Virus record (IMG/VR): IMGVR_UViG_3300013093_000124
Coordinates: 1-36,459 of that record
DNA length: 36,459 nt
Strand: one strand, 5' to 3'
Source: a virus
This document shows positions 19,501 through 27,914 of the stretch, one piece after another. The notes below the pieces were generated by a model. That model saw nothing but the letters and a program-made list of their open reading frames with translations, had not been told where the DNA came from and did no database searches. The translations under genes and the position numbers were made by a program. Numbering within the stretch: position 1 is the stretch's first letter; every line of letters starts with the position of its first letter.

Positions 19501-22500
19501 CACTGCGGGTTATGTAAACATCAATGATGTTGACGCCACTATATATGACATTGCCAACTATTCACAGTTGAGTGCAAACATTGCAGATATTGGCATTGGT
19601 TACAAAATTTGGTGTGCCAAAGACATAAACAGCACTTGGAATGTTTATCGAGTAACAGAAACTGATATATCAGTCACCAAGATTGTGTACAGCGTGGACA
19701 ACATAGGCGTGGTCACAACCAATGGTCCACATCAATTTGCCTACGGCGACTTGATTGCCATCAAGAACTTTGATGTTAGAGTCAATGGAGTCTACCAAGT
19801 TTATAGTGTAATTGACCCCTATAACTTCAATGTTGTATTCTCTGGACAAGCAGGCGAACAAATCAAGCAGGCCATTACCATAACTGGTACTGGTACATTG
19901 TTTACTTTTGAAAGTCAACGCATTGCTAACAGCACAGACATCAACAGTCTGACACCGGCCCATGGCTGGATTGACAATGACAAACTCTGGGTTGACAACA
20001 ATAACAATGGCAACACCTGGGCAGTTTACAACAAATCCACTCCTTGGACAGGAAATGTCAGCTTCTTGAATCCAAGTATGCGTATCAATGGCAACAGCTA
20101 CATTTCCAACAGCGGATTTGGCACAGTAGTTGCTATCAACAGCAGTGGTACTTTTGCAGCAGCTGGCTTGCCCAAATTGAACTTGGGCAACGTGGCAGTA
20201 TTTGTTGCCAATGTGACCAATGGAAATGTACTTACTCAAGTGGGCAATATTGGAGCACATACTGGCAACAGCGTAAGTAACTTTGGTGCAAGCCTTGCCA
20301 CAGCAGGCAACTTGCTCTACATTGGTGACCCTGGCAATGGCACCAGCGACTATGGTCGAGTACACATTCATCAATTCAATGGTAACGCCAGTTTCCCATG
20401 GACACAGACTTTGTCAAGCCCATGGGGCAGCAACACCGGCGATGCTTACGGAACAAGTGTTGCAGCCAGCGCAGACGGCACTTGGCTATATGTCTCTGCA
20501 CCCAATGCAGGAAATGTTTATGTGTATCATGCCAACGCCACCAGCTACTACAGCTATGCCAACACTGTCACAGTGGGCAGCAGTACTTATGCACAATTTG
20601 GTTACACAGTTGGCACCACCAGCGACGGCCGTCAAATTGCAATCGGTGCACCATATGACACAGTCAATGGCATCAGTGCAGCAGGCGCAGTATATGTATA
20701 TGATCGCAGTGTAGAGAGTTTTGTTGCCACTGGCAGCACCAGTTATACAACATCATACCCTGCGTATGCAGCCAATGTCAAAATCACAGTCAACGGCAAT
20801 GTGCTGTCCGGCGGCTACACAGTCAATGGCACAACAACAGTGACATTTGCCAATGCTCCGGTAATTGGATCATTGATCACTATTGATACAAACAAAATTC
20901 AGTTACTGGAAAGACTGGTATCGCCCGCTCCATCAAGTGGTGCTGCATTTGGTGCTGTGACCAGCATTGCTGGCAATGATGCAGACATTTATGTTTCAAG
21001 CCCTGGGTACAGCACAGTTGGATATCACAGCGGCATTGTTTACCGTTTTGTGAATCAAGGAGCTGCATATGGTACCATTACTGGTACTAAATTTGCACCC
21101 AATGTCACAGTTGGTGACAGTATCAGAATCAACGGATTCAATGTTACCTTTACAGGAAACACCGCTGCAAATGTGGCAACAAATATCAACAGTGCCAATA
21201 TTCCTGGGGTAACTGCACTAGCACAAGACTTTGGTGCATTGACCATTACCAGCAATATTACTACACCTTATCAAAAGCTGGTGATTGGTGCTGGTCCTGG
21301 TACTGCTGTCAGTGATTTGGGTCTACAGGTCTACAACAACTCACAGTCATTGTTGCATCCTGCAACAGACATAGTTGATCAATTTGGATCTCAAATACTG
21401 TCCAGCCCTGACAGCAAATCTTTGGTCATCAGTGCTGATCAAGGCAGTACTTACAACCTAGTGACATTTGATAATGCAATGACCACATTTGATCAAGATG
21501 GTACAACTTTCTTTGACGTGGTATTGGGATCAGGTGTTGTTTACATTTATGGCTTAGTTGGTGGACACTTCACAGCCAATACACCAGATCAATACACTTT
21601 GGTGCAACGTTTACAGAACAACAGCTTGAATTCAAATGACCAATTTGGTTACACCATGGCCATGAACGCCAAAACCCTGTTGGTTGGTGCGCCTGGAGCC
21701 AGTGGAAACTTGTCCGTTGATCCTGTTAGCGGGGCTTATGTACCAACTCCCAACAGCGGAACATTTTACACCTATAACAATTTTGGTGGAAATATTGGCT
21801 GGGATGTGATCAGTTATCAGTTGCCGCAAGTTGATATTGACAGCATCAGTAGAATGTATCTGTACAACAGCAACACAGCTTCGTTGGTGTCTAGCTTGGA
21901 CTACATTGATCCAGCCAAAGGCAAAGTACTGGGTGTAGCACAAGCTGACTTGGATTTCATTACTGCATACGACCCGGCGGTTTATAATGCAGTGTCTGGA
22001 ATTGACTCAACTCCCAATTTGGCCAATAGTCAAGATTTCCACTGGGGTCCAGCACAAGTCACAAAGACTTGGTGGAACACTGATGCAGTACGTTATTTAG
22101 ATTACGAACAAGGCAATGTAACTTATCGTGCCAACAACTGGGGACGAGTATTCCCAGGCAGTACTATCCAAGTCTGCGAATGGGTTGAAAGCGCAATGCC
22201 GCCAAGTGCCTATACCGGCACTGGTACGCCTTTGTATCCTGACAACACTGCTTACAGCATATCAGTTAGCATAAATCCCAACACCGGTATGGCCACCAGC
22301 ACCTACTACTATTGGGTGGTCGGTAAAACCAGCTTGGAGCAGCAGTCTGTACACACCAACACAGTCAGCACCATTGCTGACATGATTGCTAACCCACAGG
22401 CACAAGGCATACCGTATGCAGCAGTACTACGCAGCGACAGCGTGAGCCTATACGGTATTTCTAACTTGCTGAGTGGCAATTCTGTGGTGTTACACTCTGA

Positions 22501-25500
22501 TTACGATGTATTGAAAAATACCAACATCATTCACAGCGAATACCAATTGGTGCAAGAAGGCAACAGCAACAGTCCAATACCCGCTAGAATCATCAACAAG
22601 ATAGTTGACAGTCTAAGTGGAGTTGACTCGTTGGGCAATACAGTACCAGATGCAACACTGGCACCACAAACACGTATTGGCCTAGGTGAACGCCCAAATC
22701 AAACGCTATTTGTGGACCGTGCTGCGGCGTTGGAAAGTTTTGTTGAGTATGTCAATGACATATTAATTCAATATCCCATTGTTGAAGAATTCAATATCAA
22801 CAATCTGTACAGTGCTGAATCAGTACCTGATACTACACAATACGATGTTGAAGTTGCTACTTACGCTGAACTAAGCTATATCGACACCACCATCATCAAC
22901 ACTGGGTATACTGCATTGGTACTGTCTGACGAAACTAGAAATTATTTCTGGTCATTGTACTCATGGAGTGGCACAGGTTGGAGTTTTGTCAAATCTCAGA
23001 GCTACAATACAACGCAATATTGGAGCAAAGTCAATTGGTACGACAGTACATATGATCCAACAGTACTGCCAACATATACTGTTGCCACTGTGGATAAATT
23101 GAGTTTGTTGAGCCCAGCGGTTGGCGACACAATCAAGGTGTTGAACAACGGCAATGGTCAATTTGTAGTTTATCGTGTCAATAGTGACGGCACCAGTAGT
23201 TTAGTGGGCATTGAAAACGGAACTATCCAGTTCAGCAGTATCTTGTATACTGGAAATGTATCTGGGCAGGAAATTCGAGTCATATTTGAAACAATCCAAA
23301 ACGATATCTTTGTTGACACACTCAAAGTAAACTTCAATGATTTGTTCTTCTTCTTGATCAATTACATCTTGTCAGAGCAGCCAAGTGTTGATTGGGTATT
23401 CAAAACCAGTTTTGTCAGCATCCTGCACAAGTTGCGTAAACTGGAACAGTTCCCCAACTACATTCAAGATAACCAAACTTATTACGAGCAGTACATCAAT
23501 GAAGTCAAGCCATATAGAACAAGTTTACGCGAGTACTTGATTGCTTATCAAGGCAACGATGAGTACTATGGTGACATGACCGACTTTGATATTCCCAGCA
23601 CATACATCACATCAGTTGGTGGATATCGCAGCCCCAACGGCAGCAATGTAACCGATGCAGCAAGTCTAAGCACTTTGCCACAGTACAGCCAATGGTATAA
23701 AAATCACAGCTACAGTATCTCATCTGTTGTAGTATCAAATCCTGGTCAAGCAAGCAATGTGCAGATCACCACATTGAATTTGGGATTTGCACCCAACATT
23801 GGTTCCAGTATTGCACACGTTGAGGTTGGAGATACTATCACTCAACCAAACTCTGGTGCCAGTGGTGTTGTCTATACTAGAAACGTGATTGATGACAATA
23901 TTGTATTGATCAATGTTTCTGGTACATTTGTTGGTAACGTGACTGGAAACGATACTGTTGCCGGAGTTGGCAACACATATCTATTCCGTAACGGTGCTAA
24001 TCTTACTGCCAATGTGGCCACTGTAAGCACAAACTATGCAGTAACTGGCTACTATACTGTGCCAACTGTTACTGTGGTAGGTGGTGGTGGCAGTGGTGCA
24101 AACATCATTGCACAGCTTGATGGCCAAGGTGGAATTGCAAGTTTCGAGGTCATCAGTCCGGGACAGGGATATACCAGCACCCCAACATTGTTTATCAATG
24201 GTACTGGTACTGGCGCAGCTGGATATCCTTTGTTGTCAAACAAATACTATATTGAGAATTTGCCCACTACCACATTGACTGCAAACAGCAATGTCATGGC
24301 GTATGTTGGTAACTTGATTACTCAACCCAATACTGGTGCATATGGCACAGTATACAGTGCCAGCTCGGGAAACATTATCACATTGACAGGTGTTGTTGGT
24401 ACATTTGCCAGCAACCAATACATCTACAGTGATGCTGCCAACTTGAATACTTACGTGACTTTGACCAACAGCTATACCCAGTTTATTAATCAAAGTTATA
24501 ACACAGTTCGCACGTTTGCAACCACAATCAACTTTGATCGCGTCAACTACTCTAGTAATGTTATTGCTTGGCAACCCAATATTGCAATACAGGCCAATAG
24601 CTGGGTCAGCTACAACGGTGCAGCTTACCAAGCACAAGGCAACGTGTACAGCACAGCAGTTTTGAGCCTGTCGGGCAACATAGCATCCAATGTGGGTGAT
24701 TATATTACACAATCCAACTCTAGTGGCAACGCAAGAGTGTTATTGTCAAATGTTACTGCAATTACACTGGGCAATATCAGTGGTGCTTTTTTACGACGTG
24801 GCGGAAATCTGTTGATCAACAATATTGATTCTGGTGTGCATCCAATGGCAGTAAACAACATTTTTGATTACACAAAGTATACTCAGCTCAATGCCAATGC
24901 GTTTGCTTCGGCTGCTGATCGTATTACAGCATATTACCAGCCAACGGTCAGCATGCCAGGCAAAGATTTGTCTCAATTGATGTCGGGTATTTCTTACCCC
25001 GGAGTAGTTGTTGCTGGACCAAAATTTGCTGCAAACACCTTGTCACTGACTTCGGGCAATGTGTTTGCGTTTGCCAACAACGGTTATGTGTATAGCGGAA
25101 ATACCTCAGTGGTAAACTTTGCCAATTTGAAGATTGTTGCAGGCCAACCATTGACCATTGTGGACAACACACAGAACAAGACCTATTATGTCAATATTAT
25201 TGAAGCCGCAGCCGGCAACTTGTTTGTCTCTAACTTGACAAGTAATATTGCCAGTGGTGCCAATGTGACGTTAAAATACTATGACTACAACAATCCTTTG
25301 TTCTTGGACAGTATCATAACCAACACCTACACCAATACTGCTTTTGGTACCAGCCCGGCTGATATCACTGTGGATGGTGGAGCGTATTTTGATACTTACA
25401 GCAGCCATGGTCCTGAAGAATTGATTCCGGGCACAATGTACGACAACTTGAACATGGAAGTGTTTACACGCAGTATATTTGCAGCCAACGGCAATGTAGA

Positions 25501-25978
25501 TCCCAATGGTACCACAGTGGGTATTCGTGTAACTGCCAACATGTCACAGAGCTTTTCTTATCACAGAATCTCAAGCGCCAACACCACAGTACTGAGTGCC
25601 AATTTGAATCTCACAGACAGTAACATACATGTCACCAACGCCAGTGTGTTGCCTGTTCCTGACTTGACTTATCTACACCCTGGCATAATTTACATCAACG
25701 GGGAAAAGATCACTTACTGGACCATTGACACAGTCAACAACGTGCTGGGACAAATTCGAAGAGCAGTTGACGGTACAGGTGCAGCAAATGTACATGTGTC
25801 AGGCTCAAGAGTGGTTGACAGCAGTTTCCAACAGTCTATTTTGTCAAATATTGCTGCAAATACCTGGATTTCACCATGGAGCGTGGGCAATGTCACTGCT
25901 GCAAACGTCAGCGCAACTTTTGGCAATTCCACAATAGTGAACAGTTTCTTAATTGCTTCACCAAGCTACACGCCTTGA
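13565..25978 (+). CDS. Giant virion structural protein with beta-propeller (gp7 position)
   Basis: This 4137-residue protein is encoded by a single uninterrupted 12.4-kb frame. It follows gp6, where T4 has gp7, so a wedge or peripheral baseplate role is inferred. The first roughly 1500 residues contain segments I recall from very large structural proteins of aquatic T4-like phages (NPWEMLGFSEQPSWWETRYGP near 1250; FTINRASIDLNAWTRSNRWFHIDI near 500). Residues 2182-2740 hold seven FG-GAP-like blades, for example DAYGTSVAASADGTWLYVSAPN and QFGYTVGTTSDGRQIAIGAP. Two short W-x5-Y-type modules like family 5/12 carbohydrate-binding modules lie near 1759-1802 and 3668-3700. Three copies of a VGD-x-ITQPNSGA module lie near 3420, 3580 and 3709. 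A Gly-rich VVGGGGSGANIIAQL...GYTSTPTLFI module lies near 3505-3552. No signal peptide or transmembrane segment is visible. The start is the ATG 1 nt after the gp6 stop. Tail-fibre identity is an alternative. Confidence 0.75.
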   Translation: MAQIQTSNFLPDAFRTDANKKFLNATLDQLVTQPDLRNINGYVGRKFAPTFKSTDNYVPEPTVQRQNYQLEPSVVVKNKITGNTEFFSSYIDYLNQIGHYGGLTNNHSRLFGNESYSFNGLFDFDKFINFTQYYWLENGPDAVAVFGSEIPTQETFIVTRNPSTGTYQFTGSDGVSNPTLRLAYGGTYQFVVNQPGYPFWIQTDPGLSGKKVNQSNLNSRDVLGVTNNGLDVGTVVFQVPQPTAQDFYTRMPLAGSVDLSTTLHYNQIQGQRLSSIKALAENGIDGVFSQSQLNLKSLIFVNNDVDPSLWTANNYTVPVAQRLNAWIISLSSDSDPIVTLSTSNQAFSVTALNRVFVKSGTTRAEYTYYTNADYLNYNVYYLMPDITSVLNTLYYQDGVGTTFVGEINLLQVNDTTINIDTDIVGKTTYQSPNGVLFSNGLKVTFTGTVNPSTYYNNSYYVEGVGTAIKLLPVSDFLTPESYASSGLVNPDYFTINRASIDLNAWTRSNRWFHIDIINSTAAYNGTTAIIDQAVRANRPIIEFEADLQLFQSGRVAKTPVDLLNTTANFDSKNTIELAPQGTSLDGTVITDGMRIIFANDLDPTVRGQIFVANIVYIPSLSGHYINLTLAADSVVELNHNVVVLQGPNKGTEFHYTYSNGGLVWVANGQQKTKVNQAPLFDVVDSNGVSISTYLNSTFAGTQIFGYKVGTGAVDPVLGIALSYRNFNQIGDIQFVNNFDSDTFGYTTAAGTAETNQAVNTVGTLQQNIDLTSFDIRNTWTTNVEKSKQFQIIAGVYDGNNPYFKIDIAANSAGTVPNFRVYRNSKQITGYELVTIGVLQYVHVTDSALTTGDQIDILIYSDAVSALGYYEVPKNLDFNSENANFVNLTLGQLRNHLTTMVGNSSKVFGAVPGNSNLRDVPVKQQGGSILQHSSPVVYGEMFLVDPNANFMSGVELARYEYSKVKNKILELSTRTNGLDYTNVPALLDTLLQNINSVKNKTFAWYYSDMVPYGTLKNTLTYTVVNAEIVDYEISNVFSDTTLGNTAVLVYKNNVQLVKGVDYKFDTNRAGVTVLTSLAVGDVLTINEYSSTDGNYIPETPTKLGLYPKFTPNIYLDTTYQTPIMVIQGHDGSITPAFGDYRDQLLLEFELRIYNNIKVDYSKNVFDIYNYLPGKFRTTDYTNNEFTQLLTNSFLRWSGSNRVDYITNSYFVANAPFTWNYNRFVDTINGEALAGYWRGIYKYFYDTDRPHTNPWEMLGFSEQPSWWETRYGPAPYTGGNLVLWGDLAAGYIWNGGNGNDYTDTRFARPNLLSIIPVDSSGNLRSPEQFAVKSFNSNNASGNYKIGDQGPVESAWRRSSDFPFAMQQALALSHPAFYFGSLIDIGRYYKNTGLDQYVLADTLQRVTPGAIRINGTTSGTTVYRSAGYLNWIAEYLRNQGIDPGTKLYEYLDNVNIQLAYKMAGYTDQSFIQVIAEQSSPTSTNSGVVIPNESYAIELYKSTPTNRLVYSGVVIERTASGYSVSGFDFETPYFTIIPSLANNNSYSISVLNESAVIYSDFQTYKVTVPYGYEFTSKQQVVDFLVSYQRYLQGSGFQFTDVDPDLGIQRDWILSAKEFLTWSQQGWKTSSVLVLSPTLDRITLTTAIGVVDKIQNTPISSKILDTNYNYIKYSQLTVNRQALAAGNTFNVQANSGQTIALAVLDVVEYEHIMIFNNTDVFNDIIYVPELGNRQYRLKLIGKKTGSWSGALNPSGFIYNSTTIDTWQPDTDYAFGSLVQYKNNYYTATQNIAGATTFNTTLWSQVKKSTLKTGLLPNFSYNAEKFNRFNDIDNPESLGNFDAYSDSAIGFRSRSYLTNFGIDNVTQAKFYQGYIREKGTLNAITAFTAAGFNSISSNISLYEEWGMRVGEYGALDNNRSIELILTESTFNGDPVTITLLPNGGSTSSNGIIGVQTSQLYKHDSKYTPNIYINRDASSIYENDLPTAGYVNINDVDATIYDIANYSQLSANIADIGIGYKIWCAKDINSTWNVYRVTETDISVTKIVYSVDNIGVVTTNGPHQFAYGDLIAIKNFDVRVNGVYQVYSVIDPYNFNVVFSGQAGEQIKQAITITGTGTLFTFESQRIANSTDINSLTPAHGWIDNDKLWVDNNNNGNTWAVYNKSTPWTGNVSFLNPSMRINGNSYISNSGFGTVVAINSSGTFAAAGLPKLNLGNVAVFVANVTNGNVLTQVGNIGAHTGNSVSNFGASLATAGNLLYIGDPGNGTSDYGRVHIHQFNGNASFPWTQTLSSPWGSNTGDAYGTSVAASADGTWLYVSAPNAGNVYVYHANATSYYSYANTVTVGSSTYAQFGYTVGTTSDGRQIAIGAPYDTVNGISAAGAVYVYDRSVESFVATGSTSYTTSYPAYAANVKITVNGNVLSGGYTVNGTTTVTFANAPVIGSLITIDTNKIQLLERLVSPAPSSGAAFGAVTSIAGNDADIYVSSPGYSTVGYHSGIVYRFVNQGAAYGTITGTKFAPNVTVGDSIRINGFNVTFTGNTAANVATNINSANIPGVTALAQDFGALTITSNITTPYQKLVIGAGPGTAVSDLGLQVYNNSQSLLHPATDIVDQFGSQILSSPDSKSLVISADQGSTYNLVTFDNAMTTFDQDGTTFFDVVLGSGVVYIYGLVGGHFTANTPDQYTLVQRLQNNSLNSNDQFGYTMAMNAKTLLVGAPGASGNLSVDPVSGAYVPTPNSGTFYTYNNFGGNIGWDVISYQLPQVDIDSISRMYLYNSNTASLVSSLDYIDPAKGKVLGVAQADLDFITAYDPAVYNAVSGIDSTPNLANSQDFHWGPAQVTKTWWNTDAVRYLDYEQGNVTYRANNWGRVFPGSTIQVCEWVESAMPPSAYTGTGTPLYPDNTAYSISVSINPNTGMATSTYYYWVVGKTSLEQQSVHTNTVSTIADMIANPQAQGIPYAAVLRSDSVSLYGISNLLSGNSVVLHSDYDVLKNTNIIHSEYQLVQEGNSNSPIPARIINKIVDSLSGVDSLGNTVPDATLAPQTRIGLGERPNQTLFVDRAAALESFVEYVNDILIQYPIVEEFNINNLYSAESVPDTTQYDVEVATYAELSYIDTTIINTGYTALVLSDETRNYFWSLYSWSGTGWSFVKSQSYNTTQYWSKVNWYDSTYDPTVLPTYTVATVDKLSLLSPAVGDTIKVLNNGNGQFVVYRVNSDGTSSLVGIENGTIQFSSILYTGNVSGQEIRVIFETIQNDIFVDTLKVNFNDLFFFLINYILSEQPSVDWVFKTSFVSILHKLRKLEQFPNYIQDNQTYYEQYINEVKPYRTSLREYLIAYQGNDEYYGDMTDFDIPSTYITSVGGYRSPNGSNVTDAASLSTLPQYSQWYKNHSYSISSVVVSNPGQASNVQITTLNLGFAPNIGSSIAHVEVGDTITQPNSGASGVVYTRNVIDDNIVLINVSGTFVGNVTGNDTVAGVGNTYLFRNGANLTANVATVSTNYAVTGYYTVPTVTVVGGGGSGANIIAQLDGQGGIASFEVISPGQGYTSTPTLFINGTGTGAAGYPLLSNKYYIENLPTTTLTANSNVMAYVGNLITQPNTGAYGTVYSASSGNIITLTGVVGTFASNQYIYSDAANLNTYVTLTNSYTQFINQSYNTVRTFATTINFDRVNYSSNVIAWQPNIAIQANSWVSYNGAAYQAQGNVYSTAVLSLSGNIASNVGDYITQSNSSGNARVLLSNVTAITLGNISGAFLRRGGNLLINNIDSGVHPMAVNNIFDYTKYTQLNANAFASAADRITAYYQPTVSMPGKDLSQLMSGISYPGVVVAGPKFAANTLSLTSGNVFAFANNGYVYSGNTSVVNFANLKIVAGQPLTIVDNTQNKTYYVNIIEAAAGNLFVSNLTSNIASGANVTLKYYDYNNPLFLDSIITNTYTNTAFGTSPADITVDGGAYFDTYSSHGPEELIPGTMYDNLNMEVFTRSIFAANGNVDPNGTTVGIRVTANMSQSFSYHRISSANTTVLSANLNLTDSNIHVTNASVLPVPDLTYLHPGIIYINGEKITYWTIDTVNNVLGQIRRAVDGTGAANVHVSGSRVVDSSFQQSILSNIAANTWISPWSVGNVTAANVSATFGNSTIVNSFLIASPSYTP

Positions 25979-25984
25979 TAAATA
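25977..25984 (+). promoter_or_regulatory. Late-box-like site overlapping the giant gene stop
   Basis: GATAAATA, 7 of 8 to TATAAATA, overlaps the TGA stop at 25976-25978 and ends 6 nt before the ATG at 25991. The geometry repeats that at gp25. A transcript from here would be nearly leaderless, so a promoter role is uncertain. Confidence 0.3.
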
Positions 25985-25990
25985 ATCTAT

Positions 25991-26692
25991 ATGGACAATA
26001 AAATGACAGCAAATATAGCACAACCAGAACGCAAACCAGATGAACTCAGCGGAATCTATGTCCGCGGACACCTCAAAATCTTTGACCCATCAACTGGCGA
26101 AGAGTTTGTCAACAAGAGCAATGCAATTCATTACGAGAATATCTCAACTGCACTGGCATATGGTTTGGCCAACAAACAACAGAATTACATCTATGCCATG
26201 CGTTTTGGTAACGGTGGAACCAGCGTTGACTCCACTGGCGTCATCACTTATTTGCCCACTAACACCACGGGACAAAACAGCAATTTGTACAGCCCAACGT
26301 ACAGCAAAGTGGTTGACAATACGGCAGCAGCCAACCAAGATCCCACTAGAAACTATATTCAAGTGCGTCATATTCCCGGGCAAGTCTATACTGACATTTT
26401 GATCAGTTGTCTATTGGACTACGGCGAGCCCGCAGGACAACAGGCATTTGACAATAGCCAAAATTTGGTTGGCGGCGCCTTAAACGAATTTACATTTGAC
26501 GAGTTGGGTCTTGTGGGACGCAGCACCGATGGTACTACTGATACACTGGTCAGCAGCACATTTACACCGTCAACTGGACCACTGTTGACACACGTGGTAT
26601 TCCACCCAGTGCAAAAGAGTCTAAACAGACTTATTCAAATTGACTACACAGTCCGAATTCAAACACTAACAAATTTGAGCAGCATAGGATAA
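25991..26692 (+). CDS. Conserved virion structural protein (gp8 position)
   Basis: This 233-residue protein has no function I can prove. It resembles a family I recall immediately after the giant gene in aquatic T4-like phages. Recognisable segments are LSGIYVRGHLKIFDPSTGEEF (residues 19-39), NAIHYENISTALAYGLAN (43-60), IYAMRFGNGG (66-75), DILISCLLDYGEPAGQQAF and LLTHVVFHPVQKSLNRLIQIDYTVRI near the end. The start could be ATG 25991 or the Met at codon 5 (MTANIAQ). T4 has gp8 at this place, but I see no clear gp8 signature. The compact all-beta appearance suits a baseplate or fibre-connector component. The gene ends 4 nt before the next ATG. Confidence 0.6.
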   Translation: MDNKMTANIAQPERKPDELSGIYVRGHLKIFDPSTGEEFVNKSNAIHYENISTALAYGLANKQQNYIYAMRFGNGGTSVDSTGVITYLPTNTTGQNSNLYSPTYSKVVDNTAAANQDPTRNYIQVRHIPGQVYTDILISCLLDYGEPAGQQAFDNSQNLVGGALNEFTFDELGLVGRSTDGTTDTLVSSTFTPSTGPLLTHVVFHPVQKSLNRLIQIDYTVRIQTLTNLSSIG

Positions 26693-26696
26693 TTTG

Positions 26697-27902
26697 ATGT
26701 CTTATATTTTAAATCAGACCAATGGTCAATTACTAATAAATTTACTTGATGGCACAGCCGATGGTCCTGACATCAACCCCGGGCTCAATGCCAGTGATAT
26801 AAATTTATTTGGTAAAAATTATCCATTGTACGGACAATTTTTAGATGAAAACTTTGTAAGATTGTTACAAAACTTTTCCAGTACAACACCTCCAACCAAG
26901 CCCTTGCAAGGTGAATTGTGGTACGATACTGGTGCAGGATTTTTAAAAGTATATACTGGTAGTTCATTTGTACCAGTTAGCCCTGTCATTGTTTCGGCTA
27001 CACAACCCAGTACCACTCTTGTGGGCAGTCAGTGGTGGGACAATGTCAATTACCAACTGAACATGTACAACGGATCCACATGGACCACAGTGGGTCCTTC
27101 CTACAAACAACCTGATGGTAAGAGCGGGGCACTGGTAGAATCTGTCATTGACACCATGGGTGCAACACACACAGTGGTCAAATTTTACAATCAAAATCAA
27201 GTTGTTGCAATCAGCAGTTACGATGCTGCCTTTACACTGTCTGTGGGCAGTGCAGTAACTGGGTTCAGCGTGATCAATCCCGGTATCACAATGGCAACTG
27301 GTGTAGCAAATGAATACCAGCTGGTTGGGTCCGCGACCAACAGCAAAATGTTGGGCAACGTGATTGCAGCAAATTATGCTCGTACCGACATTGTGCCTAC
27401 GTTTACCAGCAATATTATCATTGCCAACGGCAACATCTCAATTGACAGCGCACCCACTGGCGCAGCACGTTACTACAACTCAGTAAACGGCGGCAATATC
27501 AGTTTGTGGCCCACTGTCAGTGGAGTCAGTACACGGGCATTTGCTATATCAGGCGCTGATGCAAGTACCAACGTCAATTACAATTTAAATGTAGTGGGAA
27601 CAACCACTATTGGCGGCGCTCTGGTGGTGGGCGGACATGTCACAATTGAAGGACAAACCAGCACTGGCTCAACTGGTACTGGCAATTTGGTATTTTCTAA
27701 TAATCCTGTGTTTGCTGGAGCTCCCACTGTGCCCACAGCAGCCCAAGGCGATGTGTCTTTGAAAATTACCAACAGTACTTTTGTTAATGCAGCCATTGCC
27801 ACCAGCAGTTATGCACCTTGGCAAGGAAGCCACCAGTATGTCAATACCTCGGCACCCAGTTCTGGACTTGGTAATGTTGGCGATTTTTGGTTCCAAATTT
27901 AA
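26697..27902 (+). CDS. Tail-fibre-type structural protein, paralogue A
   Basis: This is a 401-residue fibre-type protein. I start it at the ATG at 26697 rather than the adjacent upstream TTG, because the paralogue at 32673 begins with the same MSYIL and the first 16 coding bases are identical. The N-terminal domain (about residues 1-190) contains NYPLYGQFLDENFVRLLQNF. Two copies of an approximately 45-residue unit follow (GELWYDTGAGFLKVYTGSSFVPV and SQWWDNVNYQLNMYNGSTWTTVGP). Such W-W-D-T...L-x-V-Y-x-G-x-x-W repeats are common in phage fibre and adhesion proteins. The remainder is glycine- and threonine-rich beta sequence (VVGTTTIGGALVVGGHVTIEG), likely a trimeric shaft, ending in GNVGDFWFQI. 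It probably attaches or extends a tail fibre. The following gene starts 12 nt later. Confidence 0.65.
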   Translation: MSYILNQTNGQLLINLLDGTADGPDINPGLNASDINLFGKNYPLYGQFLDENFVRLLQNFSSTTPPTKPLQGELWYDTGAGFLKVYTGSSFVPVSPVIVSATQPSTTLVGSQWWDNVNYQLNMYNGSTWTTVGPSYKQPDGKSGALVESVIDTMGATHTVVKFYNQNQVVAISSYDAAFTLSVGSAVTGFSVINPGITMATGVANEYQLVGSATNSKMLGNVIAANYARTDIVPTFTSNIIIANGNISIDSAPTGAARYYNSVNGGNISLWPTVSGVSTRAFAISGADASTNVNYNLNVVGTTTIGGALVVGGHVTIEGQTSTGSTGTGNLVFSNNPVFAGAPTVPTAAQGDVSLKITNSTFVNAAIATSSYAPWQGSHQYVNTSAPSSGLGNVGDFWFQI

Positions 27903-27914
27903 AGAAAGAAGACA

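Noticed and set aside
19670-20374. 234-codon minus-strand frame opposite the giant gene
   Set aside because: It is antisense to the FG-GAP coding region, has no family pattern or ribosome site, and its length follows from codon bias of the true gene.
26694-26699. TTG start giving MMSYIL for fibre paralogue A
   Set aside because: The next codon is ATG and the paralogue at 32673 starts at the equivalent ATG.
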